Positions 59,996 to 64,000 of a stretch of 64,000 bases of DNA are shown here, piece after piece. Both the position numbers and the translations under genes were made by a program. The notes under the pieces were generated by a model. It saw only the letters and a list, made by a program, of their open reading frames with translations, was not told the DNA's origin and did no database searches. Origin of the DNA: Akkermansia muciniphila (GTDB lineage Bacteria > Verrucomicrobiota > Verrucomicrobiia > Verrucomicrobiales > Akkermansiaceae); NCBI RefSeq assembly GCF_900184965.1, contig NZ_FXYA01000213.1:124001-188000 (forward strand). Direction: 5' to 3'. Position 1 is the stretch's first letter. The number at the start of each line of letters is the position of its first letter.

Positions 59996-62737
59996 TCAGC
60001 CCTGCGGCTCTTTCTCGCCGGAAAGCTCCTTCTTTTTCATCATTTCCATGATGCCGGACGTATTGGCCGGAGCCATGATCACTTCGATCGACCACTCGGA
60101 ATCATCCACATCCTTCGCGTAATCTTCCATGTTCATGGGCACCTCCAGAACAGGAGATTCCCAGGTAAGATCCTTATAGAAAGAACGGGACATCACTTCC
60201 TGCCCGTCCCTCAAAAGGATCACCTTGTCAATCAGGCAGCTTCCTCCCTCCTTGGAAGTCCGAACCAGACGCACCCCTGAAAATTGATTTATCTTCCTGC
60301 CGGGAACGGTGCAGCGCATCCGCGTATAAGCTCTCTCCTGCTGTCCCAGAAGCTCCCAATGGGCTAAAATGGGGGCCGACAAAGTGAGGCGAGACAAATC
60401 GTAACCGGAACCTGCCAGCAGCTTGGACACCCTCCTGACCATATCCGCGGAGTAATCCACTCCCCATCCCTGGGAATACAAAATGCCCAGCATATACAGG
60501 ACGGAAGGCTCCTGCGCCATAAAAGACATCAAAAGCAAATCCACCGCCTGGGAATAATTCTGGGACAGGCTGACCGGGCACTGAAGCAGATCCGGGAAAA
60601 ACTCCTCCCCGCCTATAAGAAGAAACGCCAGATCCCGCTGAGCCACAATAAAGCCGCCCATGGCCGCCTTGTAAAGCCAGACGCCCCCTTCCTGACCGTA
60701 TCTTCCATCCCGTTCAAAAATAAGGCGGGCCATTTTATACTGGGCGGCGGGATATCCGGCCTTGGCGAATTTCTTCAACTGGACCTTCTCCTGTTCCGTC
60801 AGCACGATGGAATCGATTTCCGTGCGGTTCCTTTTCCGGGAAGCGAGAAGAATTTCCCGGAGCTTTCTGTTCTCCGGACTGTCCAGGGAAGCTCTCACCT
60901 CGGGATCATACGCCGTGCAAATGAATCTGAAATGGGGCTTCAGGACTTCCCCGCTTTCCAGCGTCGTAGCCTGGGAAGAAACAATCTTCAGCGGATGGGG
61001 GACATTATCCTTGGTCTCAAAACTGAACCTGTAAGGGACATCCACCTCCAGCGCCGGAAGATCCACAAAGCGGAAACCGGTAAGCGTCGGGCTTTCAATC
61101 AGGGTGAAGGAAAAGCCGTTAAACGACCGGGAAACCAGTTTTCCGTCCTCATCACGTATGGTCAGATACAGGGGAGGGCACATTTTGTCTTCCTGAAGCG
61201 CCCTCAAATGAACGCATGCGAGTGAAAAGCGGTCGGGCAGCACGGATGGAAGGGCATGACGCGATAAAGACGGACTGTCCAGCCTGACGTCAAAATGATC
61301 CATGGAGCTCAAAAATGACACATCCCTTGACTCTGAAATAATCTGGGGAATGGCCGTGGACATGATGCTGGTAAAATCTCCCTCATCCGACTTCTTTCCC
61401 CAGTCATAAACAAAGTAGCCCAGAGCCGCGCCAAGAAGGCCGATAACAAGAAAACCACCAAATACCCTCCTCCAGCCCGTCCCCATTTTTCCTTGCCCTT
61501 CCGACATGAAGCGGGAAGAGGATAAGGCGAACAGATTGAAAAAACGCTTGCGGGCGGACTTGAACTCCTCAGGAGAAAACTGAATAGTTGAAATGGCGCC
61601 TCCATCAACTCCCAGATCCTTAATCCACGCTTCCGCGGACTTATAGCGGTCTTCTACCTGGGGGGAGAGGGCCTTGTCTATGGTTTTCAGAAACTTCCTC
61701 GAATAATTGGCGAAAAGCTCAGAGGAGGCGGCCAGCGGCTGCATGGTGTCGTTGACCAGCCGTTCCTCCCCTCTGGGCGGCGCAACGCCCTTCAGCAGGG
61801 AATAAAACGTGGCGCCCAGGGAATAAAGGTCACTCCAGGGCCCTAAATCCTTTCTGCCCAGAGCCTGTTCCGGAGAAGAAAACCCATGAGTCGCCAGAAC
61901 GGTCTGAGTATAATTGCTCTCTATATGGCGTGACGCGCCAAAGTCAATGAGCACGGGATTCCCTTCCTGCGTAAGCAGGATATTTCCCGGCTTGATGTCC
62001 CTGTGGCAAATCCCCTTTTTATGCAGGTAGTCCAAAGTCTGGAGGATGTGCACCAGCAATCCTTTCAACTTGGGCTCGGAGTAACAGTTCCCGTCCAGCA
62101 GCTGTTGCTCTCCCAGATAATCCAGGGGAAGCCCCTGAATATAATCCATGGAGAAATAAGCCGTTCCGTTGCACTCAAAGATGGAAAGCACCCGGACGAT
62201 GCTGGGGGAATCCAGCCGCGCAAGAATGCGGGCCTCATTCAAAAAGTTGGAAAGCGTCCATTTGAAAGACTCGGCGTCATTTCCGTTATTGGGAACTACG
62301 CGCCCCGTAAACGGATCCCTGTAGGCATAGGTGGAGGGGAAATTTTCTTTCAGAACCACTTTCCTCTTCAACATCATGTCGCGGACCAGATAGGTAATTC
62401 CGAATCCGCCGCTTCCCAGCACCTTCAAAATTTTATAATGCCCCAACGTCGCTCCGTCCGGGAGTTCCTTGGAATAAACGGAAGACTCGTCCCAGGACTC
62501 GGGAGGAGTCAATTTGGATTCATGTTCGGAAACACTATGCGGACGGGCATCTTTGCCCGGAATTTCCGCATGGTGAAAACCGGGTTCACTATCTGAGCCG
62601 TCACTTCCCATCGCTACCAACCTATCAGTAGCACCATTATTATCTTTCCCGGCAGCTTTGTAAAGATTATTATTCTGACTGTCACTGTTTCCGGTATTTC
62701 CCCATAACATATTGAACAGGAAATAAAATATCGTCAT
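59996..62737 (-). CDS. Transmembrane serine/threonine protein kinase with extracytoplasmic Sel1-like repeats
   Basis: Hanks-type kinase of 913 residues (start at 62737, MTIFYFLFNMLWG). Kinase about residues 92-370: glycine loop GSGGFGITYLV, VLKEN with the ATP-lysine, HRDIKPGNILL catalytic loop, LIDFGAS, and TVLATHGFSSPEQALG activation segment. A membrane helix (VFGGFLVIGLLGAALGYFVY near residue 440) separates it from an outside part of about 430 residues. That part has a strand-rich domain (about 480-620) and Sel1-like helices (AKAGYPAAQYKMARLIF near residue 690). The outer part may sense an envelope ligand; the substrate is unknown. An N-terminal hydrophobic segment (residues 2-12) may be a second anchor. 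Confidence 0.88.
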   Translation of the reverse strand: MTIFYFLFNMLWGNTGNSDSQNNNLYKAAGKDNNGATDRLVAMGSDGSDSEPGFHHAEIPGKDARPHSVSEHESKLTPPESWDESSVYSKELPDGATLGHYKILKVLGSGGFGITYLVRDMMLKRKVVLKENFPSTYAYRDPFTGRVVPNNGNDAESFKWTLSNFLNEARILARLDSPSIVRVLSIFECNGTAYFSMDYIQGLPLDYLGEQQLLDGNCYSEPKLKGLLVHILQTLDYLHKKGICHRDIKPGNILLTQEGNPVLIDFGASRHIESNYTQTVLATHGFSSPEQALGRKDLGPWSDLYSLGATFYSLLKGVAPPRGEERLVNDTMQPLAASSELFANYSRKFLKTIDKALSPQVEDRYKSAEAWIKDLGVDGGAISTIQFSPEEFKSARKRFFNLFALSSSRFMSEGQGKMGTGWRRVFGGFLVIGLLGAALGYFVYDWGKKSDEGDFTSIMSTAIPQIISESRDVSFLSSMDHFDVRLDSPSLSRHALPSVLPDRFSLACVHLRALQEDKMCPPLYLTIRDEDGKLVSRSFNGFSFTLIESPTLTGFRFVDLPALEVDVPYRFSFETKDNVPHPLKIVSSQATTLESGEVLKPHFRFICTAYDPEVRASLDSPENRKLREILLASRKRNRTEIDSIVLTEQEKVQLKKFAKAGYPAAQYKMARLIFERDGRYGQEGGVWLYKAAMGGFIVAQRDLAFLLIGGEEFFPDLLQCPVSLSQNYSQAVDLLLMSFMAQEPSVLYMLGILYSQGWGVDYSADMVRRVSKLLAGSGYDLSRLTLSAPILAHWELLGQQERAYTRMRCTVPGRKINQFSGVRLVRTSKEGGSCLIDKVILLRDGQEVMSRSFYKDLTWESPVLEVPMNMEDYAKDVDDSEWSIEVIMAPANTSGIMEMMKKKELSGEKEPQG

Positions 62738-62890
62738 CTCCCATCTCCCCGTGCGGCTCCTCCCTTCCATGAAGCGGACCGGAAAGCAGCCCGGCAGGAG
62801 GACCATTCCGGAAAAAAAATTCGCGGACGCCTCCCATCAAGACGTCATTTTGTAATAAACGGACAACAACGGACGTATTCCGGCAAAGAT

Positions 62891-64000
62891 ATGCTTGTAA
62901 AATCCCTCTTCATCATCAGCGGTATGGCAGGATGCCTCCTGCCGGGCGCAGGACAGGCGGCGGAAACGCACGCCACTCTGCCATCTCCGGACGGGCAGCT
63001 GTCCTGGATGCTCCATGCGGGCGGCCAGGCCGCTCATTCCCTGAAAAAAAGCGGCAAAACGGTTCTGGAACCGTCCGGCCTGGGCATTGTCGTGAATGGA
63101 AAAGACCTTGCCGGAGGCGTCACGGGATGGAACGTGGAAAAAGTGAAAAACAACGTTTGCGACACCTTCGAAACGCGCGGCAAATACCCTTCCGCCTCCG
63201 TCCGTTTCAATGAATATGTGGTTTCCGGGAACAACTCCTCCCTCCGGCTCCGCGCCCGCGTCTTCAACAACGGGGTCGCCTTCCGCTATGAATGGACGGA
63301 AGACGTGAAGAACGCCCCCTCACTGAACATCAGTGAGGAAAAAACTTCCTTCGCCTTTCCGGAAAAAACCGTCCTCTGGACCCAGGACGCGGCCTCAGCC
63401 CTAGGCCCCTGCGAGGGAGTCTGGGCCCCTTCCAGAATAACGGATTTCAAAAAAGATCCCGGCAATCCCCGCAGCTACATCCGCACCATGCCGGTTACGG
63501 CGGAACTGCCGGGTGGAGGCGTCGCTCTCATACAGGAAGCCGCCAACTTCAACAGGCAATGGAGCGGCATCAAATTCTCCCTTCAGGATGGCGCATGCCG
63601 TGCGGTATATTTTCAGGACCCCGGCGGCTTTTCCGCCCCTTCATCCGCGGAAATGCCCTGGCGCGTCATCCTGGTGAATGACGACCTTGACGGGCTGGTC
63701 CGGAATGACCTCATCCCTTCCCTGGCTCCGGAACCGGACAGGAACCTTTTTCCGGAAGGCACCAAAGCCTCCTGGATCAGGCCGGGCCGCTCTACCTGGA
63801 CCTGGTGGGACCGCGGGAACGTCCTGGAAAACGACCAATACGCTTTTGTCGACATGGCTGCCGAATTCGGCTGGGAATACCACCTCGTTGACGAAGGGTG
63901 GAAAAAATGGGGGCCATCCCTGCCGGAAAGCATGGGCAAACTGGCCAGGCTGGCCGGCTACGCCGCCGGCAAACATGTAGGCATCTGGGTATGGGTGCGG
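62891..64000 (+). CDS. Secreted GH97-family glycosidase, N-terminal part
   Basis: Alpha-galactosidase or alpha-glucosidase of family GH97, cut by the window end. Start at 62891 (MLVKSLFIISGMAGC), signal peptide about 1-24. Residues about 25-285 form the N-terminal beta-sandwich (SPDGQLSWMLHAGG, LRLRARVFNNGVAFRYEW, IRTMPVTAELPGGGVALIQEA). The catalytic barrel begins near residue 290 with WIRPGRSTWTWWDRGNV and continues to WVWVR at the edge. The WIRPGR...WTWW pattern resembles the retaining (alpha-galactosidase) branch. The gene should continue about 250-300 residues further. Secretion and family suit mucin-glycan breakdown. Divergent from the kinase. Confidence 0.85.
   Translation, partial: MLVKSLFIISGMAGCLLPGAGQAAETHATLPSPDGQLSWMLHAGGQAAHSLKKSGKTVLEPSGLGIVVNGKDLAGGVTGWNVEKVKNNVCDTFETRGKYPSASVRFNEYVVSGNNSSLRLRARVFNNGVAFRYEWTEDVKNAPSLNISEEKTSFAFPEKTVLWTQDAASALGPCEGVWAPSRITDFKKDPGNPRSYIRTMPVTAELPGGGVALIQEAANFNRQWSGIKFSLQDGACRAVYFQDPGGFSAPSSAEMPWRVILVNDDLDGLVRNDLIPSLAPEPDRNLFPEGTKASWIRPGRSTWTWWDRGNVLENDQYAFVDMAAEFGWEYHLVDEGWKKWGPSLPESMGKLARLAGYAAGKHVGIWVWVR

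Overview
The window looks like chromosome of a mucus-dwelling Verrucomicrobiota bacterium, most likely Akkermansia (A. muciniphila or a close relative). Reasons: diderm envelope genes (LptD, outer-membrane barrel), an exosortase/PEP-CTERM sorting pair, a squalene/phytoene synthase, bactofilins, and many host-glycan genes (GH110, GH97, NanM-like sialic-acid mutarotases, a mucinase-like metzincin with NPCBM module). The genus call is inference from content; no 16S gene is present.

Layout. 0.2-1.4 kb: hisB-hisH. 1.7-4.7 kb: secreted coiled-coil protein, rplY, prs. 4.8-6.5 kb: exosortase and its EpsI-like partner. 6.5-13.4 kb: alpha/beta hydrolase, CBM9-like protein, glcD, lepB, squalene-synthase family, GH110. 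13.4-18.1 kb: HAD-FolB fusion, rsmE, dnaJ, grpE, yggU and a eukaryote-type hisA. 18.3-23.8 kb: small repeat-bearing secreted protein, membrane protein, two bactofilins and a UvrA-like ATPase. 23.9-26.2 kb: an IdeS/Mac-like cysteine protease with PEP-CTERM tail, then a Sel1-repeat protein. 26.4-29.2 kb: argC-argJ-ykgJ. 29.3-30.5 kb: tRNA-Pro, a gene-poor stretch and a frameshifted P-loop kinase. 30.6-34.3 kb: TPR protein, two pseudouridine synthases, nitroreductase. 34.5-42.1 kb: lptD, metzincin, six-hairpin glycosidase-like protein, mdh. 42.3-47.2 kb: ugd, outer-membrane barrel, an unannotated 58-residue membrane protein, NlpE-like lipoprotein, tRNA-Phe and tRNA-Pro, membrane protein. 47.3-51.6 kb: rpmE2, tilS, pta, PHP phosphatase, secreted coiled-coil protein. 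51.7-56.5 kb: NanM-like propeller, NanM-MFS fusion, secreted HExxH protease. 56.7-64 kb: mfd, a transmembrane Ser/Thr kinase with Sel1-like repeats, and a GH97 cut by the window end.

How it fits together. Much of the accessory content points outward: enzymes that strip host glycoprotein glycans and peptides (GH110, GH97, metzincin, IdeS-like protease), a propeller-transporter fusion that could couple sialic-acid anomer conversion to uptake, and an exosortase that can process the PEP-CTERM tail of the IdeS-like protease. The most striking items are the IdeS-like PEP-CTERM protease, the NanM-MFS fusion, and the operon joining a bactofilin, a zinc-ribbon bactofilin and a UvrA-like ATPase. No CRISPR array, intact prophage or insertion sequence was seen.
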